A stretch of 64,000 bases of DNA. Source: Pseudomonas putida. GTDB taxonomy: Bacteria; Pseudomonadota; Gammaproteobacteria; Pseudomonadales; Pseudomonadaceae. The stretch spans positions 2,781,501 through 2,845,500 of the forward strand of contig NZ_CP018846.1 of assembly GCF_002025705.1 (NCBI RefSeq). The letters are read 5' to 3'. A program made the position numbers and the translations under genes. Under the pieces are notes generated by a model, which made no database searches, was not told where the DNA came from, and was given only the letters and a program-made list of their open reading frames with translations. Below, in pieces: positions 56,174 through 64,000 of this stretch; within the stretch, counting starts at the first letter, position 1, and every line of letters begins with the position of its first letter.

Positions 56174-57496
56174 TCAGGCCGTTGCCACCTGCGCCTGGCG
56201 GCGGCCACTGGCCAGGTGCACGGCCATGGCCAGCGCGGCAATCGCGCCGGGGATGGCGAAGGCGATGAAATTGAGTTGCAGCGGCAGGTTGATGCCCATC
56301 AGCGCACCGCCGAGCAGCGGGCCGACGATGGCGCCATTGCGGCCGATGCCCGACGCCCAGCCAAGGCCGGTGGAACGCACCGACAGGCCATAGAGTTGGG
56401 CGGCACCGGCATACAGCAGGATCTGCGTGCCGATGGTGGTGGCACCGGCGATGAAGATCAGCAGGTAGAGAACCGGCATCGGGCTGTTGACGCCAAGCAG
56501 GCTGATCGACAGCGCCGCCGCGATGAAGAAGGCCACCTTGACCTTGACCAGGTTGTAGCGGTCGCCCAGCCAGCCACCGAGAATCGCCCCGGCCATGCCG
56601 CCAAAGTTCAAGGCCAGCAGGAACGACAGGCTCGAGCCCAGGCTGTAGCCGGCGTTGGCCATCAGTTTCGGCAGCCACGAGCTCAGTGCGTAGACCATCA
56701 GCAGGCAGCAGAAAAACGCCAGCCACAGGGCCAGGGTACGGATGGCCAAACCATTGCGGAACAAGTCCAGCACCGAGGTGCCGCCACCTTTGCGGTCGGT
56801 TGCCTGCAGCACGTCGTCTGCCTGCACATCGCAGCCCGGGTCCAGGCGCTTGAGCAACTTGCGGGCGTCATCGGTACGGCCCTGGCGCACCAGGAATCCG
56901 ATGGACTCGGGCAGGTAATAGAGGATTGCCGGCAACAGCAGCAGCGGCACTGCAGCAGCAAAGAACATCGATTCCCAGCCAAAACGCGGCAGCATGAAGA
57001 TGCCGACACCCGCCGAGAGCATGCCGCCCAGCGAATAGCCGCTGAACATGATCGCCACCAGCGTGCTGCGCAGGCGTTTGGGGGCGTATTCGTTCATCAG
57101 CGCCACGGCATTGGGCATCAGGCCGCCACAGCCGAGGCCGGCGATGAAGCGGTAGATGCCGAACTCGCTGGGGCTGCTGGCAAAGCCATTGAGAATGGTC
57201 GCCCCGGAAAACAAGGCAAAACAGATGGCGATGCCTTTCTTGCGCCCGATGCGGTCGGCCAGGCTGCCGAACGCCAGTGCGCCGAACATCATGCCGAACA
57301 GCGCGTAGCTGCCTAGCGCACCGGCCTGCAATGGGCTCAGCCCCCACTCTTTCATGATCACCGGCAGCACCACGCCGTAGATGAACAGGTCATAGCCGTC
57401 GAAGATCAGCAGCAGGCCGCACAGGGCCATGACGCCCCAGTGGAAGGGTGTGAAACGGGCGTTGTCGATGATCGGGTGTACGTCAAGGGTTCGCAT
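56174..57496 (-). CDS. Aromatic acid:H+ symporter (BenK-type MFS)
   Basis: A 440-residue AAHS-family carrier: FHWGVMALCGLLLIFDGYDLFIYGVVLPVI at helix 1, GSLADRIGRKKGIAIC (loop 2-3 motif) and GLGCGGLMPNAVALMNEY at helix 4. Between benD and catB it is most likely a benzoate importer. It overlaps in role with benE, so the cluster has two inner-membrane uptake systems. ATG 57496 is used; a longer frame is unsupported. Confidence 0.9.
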   Translation of the reverse strand: MRTLDVHPIIDNARFTPFHWGVMALCGLLLIFDGYDLFIYGVVLPVIMKEWGLSPLQAGALGSYALFGMMFGALAFGSLADRIGRKKGIAICFALFSGATILNGFASSPSEFGIYRFIAGLGCGGLMPNAVALMNEYAPKRLRSTLVAIMFSGYSLGGMLSAGVGIFMLPRFGWESMFFAAAVPLLLLPAILYYLPESIGFLVRQGRTDDARKLLKRLDPGCDVQADDVLQATDRKGGGTSVLDLFRNGLAIRTLALWLAFFCCLLMVYALSSWLPKLMANAGYSLGSSLSFLLALNFGGMAGAILGGWLGDRYNLVKVKVAFFIAAALSISLLGVNSPMPVLYLLIFIAGATTIGTQILLYAGAAQLYGLSVRSTGLGWASGIGRNGAIVGPLLGGALMGINLPLQLNFIAFAIPGAIAALAMAVHLASGRRQAQVATA

Positions 57497-57562
57497 GGCA
57501 TCTGTCTCTGTTGTTGTTGTTTTGGAGGAACGCTTTGCATGGGGGCTTTGCATGGGGAGGGT

Positions 57563-58324
57563 TCAGCCGAGATCACCGCCCCCTACCGGCAGGGTCACGC
57601 CGGTGATGTAGGAGGCCTCGTCCGAGGCCAGGAAGAGGATTGCGCCGACCTGCTCGTCGATGCTGCCGTAGCGGTGCATCAGGCTGCTGTCGAGGGTCTG
57701 GTCGACGATCTGCTGGTACCACGCCTTGTCCTGCTCGCTCTGCTCGGCGTTGTTGCGGGGCACCCGGCGCGGTGGCGCCTCGGTGCCGCCGGGGGCGGTG
57801 GCGTTGACGCGGATACCGCGGCCAGCAGTTTCGAAGGCCAGGCATGCAGTGAGTGCGTTGACGCCGCCCTTGGCCGCGCCATAAGGCACGCGGTTGACCC
57901 CTCGGGTGGCGATCGACGAGACGTTGACGATGGCGCCGCTGCCACGTTCGAGCATGTACGGCAGCGCCGCATGGCAGCACCACAGGGTCGGGAACAGCGA
58001 GCGCCGCACTTCGGCCTCGATCTGCTCGACCTGGTAGTGCTCGAAGGGTTTGGCCCAGATGGTGCCACCGACGTTGTTGACCAGGATGTCGAGGCGGCCG
58101 AAGGTTTCCACCGCCGTGGCCATGACCCGGGCGCAGTCGGTGTGCTGTTCGAGGTCGGCGATGAGGGTCAGCATGCCCTCCCCGGCCAGTTCGTGGACCA
58201 GCTCGGAACGGTCCACCGCCACCACCTGCGCGCCTTCGGCCTTGAGCCGCCAGCACACGCCACGGCCTATGCCTTGGGCGGCGCCGGTGACCAAGGCGAC
58301 TTTGTTGTGGAATCGGTTGTTCAT
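57563..58324 (-). CDS. benD: Benzoate dihydrodiol dehydrogenase
   Basis: A 253-residue SDR that oxidises and decarboxylates the cis-dihydrodiol of benzoate to catechol. The TGAAQGIGRGV nucleotide loop, NNVGGTIWAKPFE and catalytic YGAAKGG (YxxxK) are intact, with Ser in NVSSIATRG. Its position between benC and the transporter matches the usual ben order. Confidence 0.94.
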   Translation of the reverse strand: MNNRFHNKVALVTGAAQGIGRGVCWRLKAEGAQVVAVDRSELVHELAGEGMLTLIADLEQHTDCARVMATAVETFGRLDILVNNVGGTIWAKPFEHYQVEQIEAEVRRSLFPTLWCCHAALPYMLERGSGAIVNVSSIATRGVNRVPYGAAKGGVNALTACLAFETAGRGIRVNATAPGGTEAPPRRVPRNNAEQSEQDKAWYQQIVDQTLDSSLMHRYGSIDEQVGAILFLASDEASYITGVTLPVGGGDLG

Positions 58325-58371
58325 TTCGAACTCCTTTCAATCTGGAATTGCCGGGAGGGCTTTGCCCTCCA

Positions 58372-58434
58372 TCGCGACACAAGGCCGCTCCTACAAACAC
58401 CGCGGTCCCTTGTAGGAGCGGCCTTGTGTCGCGA
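58372..58434. repeat. REP inverted pair between benC and benD
   Basis: A perfect 25-bp stem (58372-58396 and 58410-58434; TCGCGACACAAGGCCGCTCC) around a 13-base loop, inside the ben operon. It is a very stable hairpin that could process or attenuate the message. Confidence 0.85.
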
Positions 58435-58520
58435 AAGGGCCGCAGCGCGGCCCCGGCAATCCCGCAGTCAATAAAAAGAGGCCACCTTCACCCGCACGAT
58501 GCCGGCAGCCCCAGGAAAAC

Positions 58521-59534
58521 TCAGGCCGCAGCCGCCGCGAACTTCTCGTAGTAGAAGTTCGCCGGGTTGATATCCTGCTCGCGCAGGTACTGGCTCACGG
58601 CCTCGACCATCGGCGGTGGCCCGCACAGGTACACATCGACGTCACCGTCATTGAGGTGCTGCGGTGCGATGTGCTGAGTCACGTACCCCTTCTGTGGGTA
58701 CTGGCTGTCGGGGTTGGCCACGCAGGCGCTGAAGGTGAAGTTGGGGATGCTCGCGGCCAGCGCCTGCAAGCGGTCCAGCTCGACCAGGTCGAAATCGTTG
58801 GTCACCCCGTAGATCAGGTGCAGCGGGTGCTCGCTGCCCTGCTCGGCAATCTTCTCCAGCATCGCCGTGAACGGTGCCAGGCCCGTACCACCGGCCAGCA
58901 GCAACAGCGGGCGCTGGATCGGCCGCAGGTAGAAGCTGCCCAGCGGGCCCGCCAGGCTCATGTTGTCGCCGGCCTTGGCCAGGCTGGTAAGGAAGCTGCT
59001 CATCAACCCGCCCGGCACATTGCGGATCAGGAAGCTGACCTCGCCGTCCTTCTGCAGCGAGCTGAAGGAATAGGCGCGGCTCTGGTCGCTGCCCGGCACC
59101 TTGAGGTTGACGTACTGCCCCGGCAGGAACGCCAGGCGGCTCAGTGCCTCACCCTTGATCGACAAGGCGATGGTGCTGGCCGACAGCTGGCGCACATCGC
59201 TGATGGCGGCTTCGAAGCTGGCCTGTTCGGTCTTGCACAGTTGCGACGACGCCGGGATGCGCACCACGCAATCGCTTTCGGCGCGCATCTGGCACGTCAG
59301 CACGTAGCCTTCGGCAATCTCGTCTTCACTCAGGGCGTCTTCGATGAAGTTGTCGCCCAGGTCGTAACGCCCGGACTCGGCCTTGCACTTGCAGGTGCCG
59401 CAGGCGCCGTCGCGGCAGTCCAGCGGGATGTTGATGCCCTGGCGGTAGGCGGCGTCGGCCACGGTTTCATGGCCGCTGGCCTCGATGAAGCGGGTAACCC
59501 CGTCTTCGAAATTAAGTGCGATCTGGAAGCTCAT
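58521..59534 (-). CDS. benC: Benzoate 1,2-dioxygenase reductase
   Basis: A 337-residue electron-transfer protein. A plant-type [2Fe-2S] ferredoxin (~1-100) has CRDGACGTCKCKAESG and the fourth Cys in YVLTCQM. An FAD domain (~105-205) has RAYSFSS, and an NAD domain (~210-337) has GGTGLAPFTAML. It passes electrons from NADH to the BenAB oxygenase. ATG 59534 precedes MSFQIALNFEDG. Confidence 0.95.
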   Translation of the reverse strand: MSFQIALNFEDGVTRFIEASGHETVADAAYRQGINIPLDCRDGACGTCKCKAESGRYDLGDNFIEDALSEDEIAEGYVLTCQMRAESDCVVRIPASSQLCKTEQASFEAAISDVRQLSASTIALSIKGEALSRLAFLPGQYVNLKVPGSDQSRAYSFSSLQKDGEVSFLIRNVPGGLMSSFLTSLAKAGDNMSLAGPLGSFYLRPIQRPLLLLAGGTGLAPFTAMLEKIAEQGSEHPLHLIYGVTNDFDLVELDRLQALAASIPNFTFSACVANPDSQYPQKGYVTQHIAPQHLNDGDVDVYLCGPPPMVEAVSQYLREQDINPANFYYEKFAAAAA

Positions 59535-59604
59535 GTTGCACCTCGCGGGCGAGCCTGGCCGCGGCGCGCCAGTTGGCACACCGAGCGGCTCGCGTTACCT
59601 CGGA

Positions 59605-60090
59605 TCAGATGTGGTAGATGTCGATGACCTGACGCACGTAGTCGTTCTTCAGCACCACCTTCTTGGCCTTGATCAGCGGCTGCTCACCGCGCAGGTCGAG
59701 GGTGTAGAAACTGCTGCCGAAGTAGCTGTCGGTGGTCTTGTAGCGAAAGCTCAGGGTGTGCCAGTTGAAGCGCACCTGGCAGCTGCCCTCGCACTGCGAG
59801 ACGATCTCGATGTTGCTGATGTTGTGCGAGGTGCGGGTGTCCGGCACGGTCGCACTGGAGCGCTCGGTCTTGATCCGGAACACGCGGTCTTCAAGGCCGC
59901 CACGGTTGCCGTACCAGATCAGCGAGATTTCGCTTTGCGGGTCTTCGGTCAGGGTGTCGTCATCGTCCCAGGACGGCATCCAGAAGGTCGCGTCGCTGGC
60001 GTACAGCTCCAGCCACTGGTCCCACTGGGCGTCGTCCAGGTAGCGCGCTTCGCGGTAGAGGAAGTTGCGTACGGTGTCATGCAGGCTCAT
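59605..60090 (-). CDS. benB: Benzoate 1,2-dioxygenase small subunit
   Basis: A 161-residue ring-hydroxylating oxygenase beta subunit (cystatin-like fold): [40 protein letters not shown] and [13 protein letters not shown]. It has structural roles in the alpha3beta3 hexamer. Its ATG overlaps the benA stop (ATGA), so it is translationally coupled. Confidence 0.95.
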   Translation of the reverse strand: MSLHDTVRNFLYREARYLDDAQWDQWLELYASDATFWMPSWDDDDTLTEDPQSEISLIWYGNRGGLEDRVFRIKTERSSATVPDTRTSHNISNIEIVSQCEGSCQVRFNWHTLSFRYKTTDSYFGSSFYTLDLRGEQPLIKAKKVVLKNDYVRQVIDIYHI

Positions 60091-61445
60091 TGCACAGCCT
60101 CCACCGGGATCAGCTGCTGGCCCTGTTCGAGGGCTTTGATCATGGTTTCCTGCCAGTACTTGTGCTGCAGCACGAACAGGCCTTCGTCCTCGGTGCGCAC
60201 GCCCGACAGCAGCGGCTCGAGTTCGATTTCCTTCGCCGCCTCGTCGGCGCCTTCGACCCAATGCTGCGCGCCACGGGACATGTCATTCCAGCCGGTGCCG
60301 CCGCCGTAACCGGTCTGGCAGGAGCGGAACTCTTCCAGGTCGTCCGGGGTGGCCATGCCACTGACGTTGAAGAAGTCTTCGTACTGGCGGATGCGCTTGG
60401 CGCGGGCATCGGCGCTCTCGCCCTTCGGTGCGATGCAGTAGATGGTGATTTCGGTCTTGTTCACCGAAATCGGCCGGGCGATGCGGATCTGTGAGCTGAA
60501 CTGGTCCATCAGGTACACGTTGGGGTACAGGCACAGGTTGCGCGAGTTTTCGATCATCCAGTCGGCACGGGCCTGGCCGAAGTCGGCGGCCAGCTGGTCG
60601 CGGCGCTCGAAGGCCGGGCGGTCTTCGGGGTTGGCCCAACGGGTCCACAGCAACAGGTGGCCGTGGTCGAAGGAATAGAAGCCACCGCCCTGCTTGGCCC
60701 AGGATCCTGCGCTCATGGTCTTGATCTCGTCGCCCGCCTCGCGCTGCTTGCGCTGGTTCTGGGTGGCGGCGTAGTTCCAGTGCACGGAGCTGACGTGGTA
60801 GCCGTCGGCGCCGTTTTCGGCGGTGAGCTTCCAGTTGCCCTCGTAGATGTACGAGCTGGCACCGCGCAGCACTTCCAGGCCTTCAGGGGACTGGTCGACG
60901 ATCATGTCGATGATCTTCGCCGACTCGCCCAAGTGCTCGACCAGTGGCTTGACCTCGGCATTCAGGCTGCCGAACAGGAAGCCACGGTACGACTCGAAGC
61001 GGGCGACCTTGGTCAGGTCGTGGGAGCCATCGCAATTGAAGCTGTCGGGGTAGCCGGCATTGCTCGGGTCTTTGACCTTGAGCAGCTTGCCGCTGTTGTT
61101 GAAGGTCCAGCCATGGAACGGGCAGGTATAGCTTGCGCGGTTGCCGCGCTTGTGGCGGCACAGCATGGCGCCGCGGTGGCTGCAGGCGTTGAGGAAGGCA
61201 TTGAGCTCCCCGTCCTTGTTGCGCGCGATGAAGATCGGCTGGCGCCCCATGGTCAGGGTGAGGAAGTCGTTCTTTTCGGGGATCTGGCTTTCATGGGCCA
61301 GGTAGATCCAGTTGCCTTCGAAGATGTGCTTCATCTCCAGGTCGAACAGGCGCGGGTCGGTGAACATCTCGCGTTTGCAGCGATAGACGCCCGTTTCACG
61401 GTCGTCCTCAAGCATGGCATTGAGGTAGTCGAATCCCAGGGACAT
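60087..61445 (-). CDS. benA: Benzoate 1,2-dioxygenase large subunit
   Basis: A 452-residue Rieske oxygenase alpha subunit. Rieske ligands are in [16 protein letters not shown] and YTCPFHGW. The mononuclear iron site uses [11 protein letters not shown] (two His) and a later Asp. It adds O2 to benzoate to give the cis-1,2-dihydrodiol. ATG 61445 gives the [12 protein letters not shown] start with GGAG upstream; an upstream ATG at 61460 would add five residues. It is first gene of the ben-cat operon. Confidence 0.95.
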   Translation of the reverse strand: MSLGFDYLNAMLEDDRETGVYRCKREMFTDPRLFDLEMKHIFEGNWIYLAHESQIPEKNDFLTLTMGRQPIFIARNKDGELNAFLNACSHRGAMLCRHKRGNRASYTCPFHGWTFNNSGKLLKVKDPSNAGYPDSFNCDGSHDLTKVARFESYRGFLFGSLNAEVKPLVEHLGESAKIIDMIVDQSPEGLEVLRGASSYIYEGNWKLTAENGADGYHVSSVHWNYAATQNQRKQREAGDEIKTMSAGSWAKQGGGFYSFDHGHLLLWTRWANPEDRPAFERRDQLAADFGQARADWMIENSRNLCLYPNVYLMDQFSSQIRIARPISVNKTEITIYCIAPKGESADARAKRIRQYEDFFNVSGMATPDDLEEFRSCQTGYGGGTGWNDMSRGAQHWVEGADEAAKEIELEPLLSGVRTEDEGLFVLQHKYWQETMIKALEQGQQLIPVEAVQ

Positions 61446-61508
61446 GGCCAGGGTCTCCATTGTTATTGTTCAGACCGGGTCAGGTTAGGGGGTGCCCTGG
61501 GGTGGCAA

Positions 61509-61544
61509 TATCCATCGCCTGCAGAGTGCTATCCGTTTTGTGCA
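61509..61544 (-). promoter_or_regulatory. Tandem XylS/BenR-type binding sites upstream of benA
   Basis: On the minus strand: TGCACAAAACGGATA (61530-61544) and TGCAGGCGATGGATA (61509-61523). Both match TGCA-N6-GGNTA exactly, and they are separated by 6 bases, giving the 21-base periodicity known for XylS and BenR sites at Pm/Pb promoters. They lie about 64-100 bases before the benA start. The benR gene itself is not in the window. Confidence 0.85.
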
Positions 61545-61624
61545 AATATCGACCCGATAGCATTTATCCATTGAACAGTGCGCATCGCCTGAAGTAAGCT
61601 CGGGCTCATTCACTGGAGAGCAAC

Positions 61625-61744
61625 ATGCCGAAACACACCCGCAACCACGCCAACCACACCGGTCGCACCCTGCGCCCTGTGCTGGCCGTTGCCGGCTGCC
61701 AGGCTGCTGCCAGCTTTTATTTTGGGTATTGGTTTAGCCACTAG
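61625..61744 (+). CDS. Aromatic-rich leader peptide 1
   Basis: A 39-codon frame, missed by length cutoffs: MPKHTRNHANHTGR at the N-terminus and a cluster SFYFGYWFSH at the very end (three Phe, two Tyr, one Trp in ten codons). GGAGAGCAAC precedes the ATG. The stop codon is immediately followed by a GGCGCCG hairpin (61744-61766) and, 60 bases on, by a strong terminator. This is the arrangement of an attenuation leader. Confidence 0.65.
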   Translation: MPKHTRNHANHTGRTLRPVLAVAGCQAAASFYFGYWFSH

Positions 61745-61803
61745 GCGCCGATACCCACACGGCGCCCACCTTCGAGGGGCCGCCGAACATGAGAATACTC
61801 AAA

Positions 61804-61840
61804 CCCCCGGTCGGCTCCCCGACCGGGGGTTTTGCTTTTC
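61804..61840 (+). terminator. Intrinsic terminator in the DAHP synthase leader
   Basis: An 11-bp stem CCCCCGGTCGG/CCGACCGGGGG (61804-61814, 61819-61829) with loop CTCC, then TTTTGCTTTTC. This is a strong rho-independent terminator. It sits after leader peptide 1 and before the DAHP synthase gene, so it may be conditional (attenuator). Confidence 0.9.
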
Positions 61841-61881
61841 AGGCCATTGCACTTTTACCGATTCGAACTGAGGAAAGATTC

Positions 61882-62028
61882 ATGAACTACGCCACTTATT
61901 ACTACGCAAGCACCTATGCCTGGCGATTTAGCCAATCCCGTTCGGGCCAGCCTGCCGCCTCCGATCGGTCGCTCTCCGGTGGCAATGCTGCAGACAATCA
62001 ATCAACGAATAGTCGAACACCTCGATAG
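61882..62028 (+). CDS. Aromatic-rich leader peptide 2
   Basis: A 48-residue frame with a strong GAGGAAAG ribosome binding site. It begins MNYATYYYASTYAWRFSQS: five Tyr, one Trp and one Phe within 16 codons. The rest is Ser/Asn/Arg-rich without conserved features. It ends 50 bases before the DAHP synthase ATG. Either a second leader that senses aromatic aminoacyl-tRNAs or a small protein; the aromatic cluster favours the former. Confidence 0.6.
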   Translation: MNYATYYYASTYAWRFSQSRSGQPAASDRSLSGGNAADNQSTNSRTPR

Positions 62029-62077
62029 GGCCGACCGCGCGGGCCAGAACCCGCCGTCCGCCCAGGGAACATACGCC

Positions 62078-63139
62078 ATGCAAGCCTCGAACCTCGCTCT
62101 GCCCCTGACCCAACCGCAAGCTGCCAACACCACCGTCAGCCATCGCCTGCCCAGCCCGCACCTGCTCAAGCAGCAGATGCCGCTTTCCAGCGAACTCGCC
62201 CAGCAAGTCCACAGCCACCGCCAGGCCATCCGCGCCATTCTCGAAGGCCGCGATGAGCGCCTGCTGGTAATCGTTGGCCCATGCTCGATCCACGACCCCC
62301 GCTCGGCCCTGGAATACGCCGACCGCCTGGCCGCCCTCAGCCGTGAAGTCGATGACAAGCTGCTGCTGGTGATGCGCGCCTACGTGGAAAAACCCCGCAC
62401 CACGGTGGGCTGGAAAGGCCTGGCCTACGACCCGCACCTGGACGGCAGCGACGACATGCACGCCGGCATCGCCCTGTCCCGTGGCTTGATGCTGAGCATG
62501 ATCGAACGTGGCCTGCCGATCGCCACCGAGTTGCTGCAACCGATGGCCGCCGGCTACTTCGACGACCTGCTGGGCTGGGCGGCGATTGGCGCACGCACCA
62601 CCGAGTCGCAGATTCACCGGGAGATGGTCAGCGGCCTGGAGCTGCCGGTCGGCTTCAAGAATGGCACCGACGGCGGCGTCGGCATTGCCTGTGACGCCAT
62701 GCGCAGCGCGGCGGCCCCGCACCGCCACTTCGGCATGGACACGCAGGGCTACCCGGCAATCATCGAAACCCTGGGCAACCCGGACACTCACCTGGTGCTG
62801 CGCGGCGGCCACAAAGGCCCGAACCATGATGCCAGCAGCATCGCCCAGGCCCGCCAGGGCTTGGCCAAGGCCGGCTTGCAGGCACGCATCATGGTCGACT
62901 GCAGCCATGCCAACAGCGGAAAAGACCCTGCTCGCCAGCCAGCGGTGTTCGAGGATGTGCTGGCCCAGCGCCTGGCCGGTGACCGCTCGATTGTCGGGGT
63001 CATGCTCGAAGGTCACCTGTTCGACGGTTGCCAGGCCTTGGGCAAGGGCGCGCTGAAATACGGCGTGTCGATCACCGATGGCTGCCTGGGCTGGAGCGCG
63101 ACCGAAACCCTGCTGCGCGAGGCCGCAGCCCGTATGTGA
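62078..63139 (+). CDS. 3-deoxy-7-phosphoheptulonate (DAHP) synthase, class I
   Basis: A 353-residue AroG/F/H-type enzyme, first step of the shikimate pathway: PEP + erythrose 4-phosphate to DAHP. It has LVIVGPCSIHDP, RAYVEKPRTTVGWKGL, IGARTTESQIHREMVSGL, GFKNGTDGG and MVDCSHANSGK, all active-site or metal blocks. AGGGAAC precedes ATG 62078; in-frame ATGs upstream (61985) overlap leader 2. Which aromatic amino acid inhibits it cannot be read from sequence. Confidence 0.92.
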   Translation: MQASNLALPLTQPQAANTTVSHRLPSPHLLKQQMPLSSELAQQVHSHRQAIRAILEGRDERLLVIVGPCSIHDPRSALEYADRLAALSREVDDKLLLVMRAYVEKPRTTVGWKGLAYDPHLDGSDDMHAGIALSRGLMLSMIERGLPIATELLQPMAAGYFDDLLGWAAIGARTTESQIHREMVSGLELPVGFKNGTDGGVGIACDAMRSAAAPHRHFGMDTQGYPAIIETLGNPDTHLVLRGGHKGPNHDASSIAQARQGLAKAGLQARIMVDCSHANSGKDPARQPAVFEDVLAQRLAGDRSIVGVMLEGHLFDGCQALGKGALKYGVSITDGCLGWSATETLLREAAARM

Positions 63140-63220
63140 CAGACTGCTGCAAGCCCGGCGAGACATGACCCGATCAAGTGCGCTAGGCTTGCCGTTTTCA
63201 CCCTCCAAGGAGCAGTACCC

Positions 63221-63502
63221 ATGGCACGCGCCACCGCCCGTCACATCCTCGTCAGCACCGAAGAAAAGTGCAACGAACTAAAAGCCCAGATCGAAGCCGG
63301 TGCCGACTTCGCTGAAATCGCCAAGGCCAACTCCACCTGCCCGTCCAGCCGCCAGGGCGGTGACCTGGGCTCGTTCGGCCCAGGCCAGATGGTCAAGGAA
63401 TTCGACACCGTGGTATTCAGCGCCCCGGTCAACACCGTACAGGGCCCAGTGAAGACCCAGTTCGGCTACCACCTGCTGGAAGTGACCAGCCGCCAGGACT
63501 AA
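63221..63502 (+). CDS. ppiC: Parvulin-type peptidyl-prolyl isomerase
   Basis: A 93-residue single-domain parvulin with no signal peptide, thus cytosolic like E. coli PpiC (93 residues). It has ARHILVSTEEKCNELK (active-site His), GGDLGSFGPGQMVKEFD, and ends PVKTQFGYHLLEV. AAGGAGCAGTACCC precedes the ATG. It assists folding by proline isomerisation. Confidence 0.95.
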   Translation: MARATARHILVSTEEKCNELKAQIEAGADFAEIAKANSTCPSSRQGGDLGSFGPGQMVKEFDTVVFSAPVNTVQGPVKTQFGYHLLEVTSRQD

Positions 63503-63526
63503 GTCATCGCATCCGATGATTATCCC

Positions 63527-63613
63527 TGTGGGAGCGGGCTTGCCCGCGAATAGGCCTGAGCAGTCAACAAAGTTGCCTGGGCGGGCCTATTCGCGGGCAA
63601 GCCCGCTCCCACA
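63527..63613. repeat. REP inverted pair
   Basis: Two perfect 30-bp arms (63527-63556 and 63584-63613; tgtgggagcgggcttgcccg type) around a 27-base loop, between ppiC and the binding-protein gene. Probable terminator for ppiC. Confidence 0.9.
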
Positions 63614-63629
63614 ATTCATTTCAGGGATC

Positions 63630-64000
63630 TTGCTTTTATGTGTGGGCTGGATGGCCCAAGCCGCTCCCACCCACGCTTTGACTGTTTACGGCGAAGCGCC
63701 CCGCTACGGCGAAGGCTTCCACCATTTCGACTACGTCAACGCCGACGCCCCCAAGGGTGGCCTGATGCGCCGCTCGGCCATCGAGATCGGCCAGTTCGAC
63801 CATATCCTGCCCTTCATCGACAAAGGCATCGGCGTCAGCGAGGTCGATGGCTGGCTGTATGCGCCCTTGGCGCAACGCTCGTTCGACGAGCCATATACCG
63901 TCTACGGCCTGATTGCCCGGCGCATGGAACGTGGCCCGGATGACGCCTGGCTGCGCTTCGATATCGACCCCAAGGCGACCTTCGCCGATGGCAAGCCGGT
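63630..64000 (+). CDS. Extracellular peptide-binding protein, YejA-like (partial)
   Basis: The N-terminal ~120 residues of an ABC-transporter family 5 solute-binding protein. A signal peptide (LLLCVGWMAQAAP, cut near AAPTHA) is followed by HALTVYGEAPRYGEGFHHFDY, NADAPKGGLMRRSA and DGWLYAPLAQRSFDEPYTVYG. The last two match YejA. The start is unsure: TTG 63630, GTG 63642 or ATG 63651. It is cut by the right window edge. Expected role: oligopeptide (microcin C-like) uptake. Confidence 0.85.
   Translation, partial: MLLCVGWMAQAAPTHALTVYGEAPRYGEGFHHFDYVNADAPKGGLMRRSAIEIGQFDHILPFIDKGIGVSEVDGWLYAPLAQRSFDEPYTVYGLIARRMERGPDDAWLRFDIDPKATFADGKP

Noticed and set aside
54008..57316. 1102-codon open frame on the plus strand antisense to catA, catC, catB and the MFS gene
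   Set aside because: It lies entirely opposite well-supported genes and has the His/Gln/Arg/Ala-rich composition typical of antisense frames in high-GC DNA. It matches no family.
61928..63244. 438-codon minus-strand frame opposite DAHP synthase
   Set aside because: Shadow of a strongly conserved gene; Ala/Gly/Val/His-rich with no motif.

Overview
The window comes from a high-GC gamma-proteobacterial chromosome that looks like the Pseudomonas putida group. The evidence is the ben/cat benzoate cluster with a BenF/OprD porin, the ligD-ku end-joining locus, a DksA2-type protein, and many P. putida-style REP palindromes ('gggagcgggcttgcccgcga' and relatives). No rRNA, tRNA, CRISPR array or insertion sequence was seen. 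Gene calls and functions are read by eye from motifs and family knowledge; no search was run.

Layout. 1-5.9 kb: lipoprotein start, peroxiredoxin, small hypothetical, PuuC/KauB-like aldehyde dehydrogenase divergent from an APC permease, a palindromic repeat element and an MFS exporter. 5.9-14 kb: a DNA-repair/stress block. ligD is translationally coupled to acyl-CoA dehydrogenase, PIG-L deacetylase, NodS-like methyltransferase and GT2 genes, and ku faces them. An acidic protein, a nucleosidase and a KGG stress protein flank it. 14-21 kb: NTT-like carrier, Tat-type aldo/keto reductase, DyP peroxidase, BASS symporter, orphan CrtZ-like hydroxylase, MgtC with a long structured leader, zinc-independent dksA2 with a Zur-like box, and a GNAT. 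21-24.6 kb: a decaying accessory patch with a KfrA-like protein, remnants of an aromatic-acid MFS gene and an ECF sigma gene, then DUF3077-type small genes behind a structured leader.

24.6-34 kb: two TenA paralogues under a TPP riboswitch, then an operon of large multicopper oxidase, SCO-cytochrome c fusion, GGDEF-EAL protein and PhnD-like binding protein. 34-43.5 kb: lone tyrosine recombinase, SDR-SMP30 fusion divergent from a LysR, glycerate kinase/CdaR/MFS (sugar acid use), and a Rieske-flavoprotein reductase. 43.5-51 kb: an AT-richer orphan metallo-beta-lactamase-fold gene, aldo/keto reductase, NemA-like OYE, a second copy of the palindromic element, luciferase-like oxidoreductase, LysR and a membrane hydrolase.

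51-61.5 kb: a complete benzoate catabolic cluster on the minus strand (benA-benB-benC-benD-MFS-catB-catC-catA-benE-benF). It has two XylS/BenR-type half-sites upstream of benA and REP elements between several genes. It would take up benzoate, dihydroxylate it, rearomatise it to catechol and ortho-cleave it to beta-ketoadipate enol-lactone. 61.6-64 kb: a DAHP synthase gene preceded by two aromatic-rich leader peptides and a strong intrinsic terminator (probable attenuation), a parvulin PpiC, and the start of a YejA-like peptide-binding protein.
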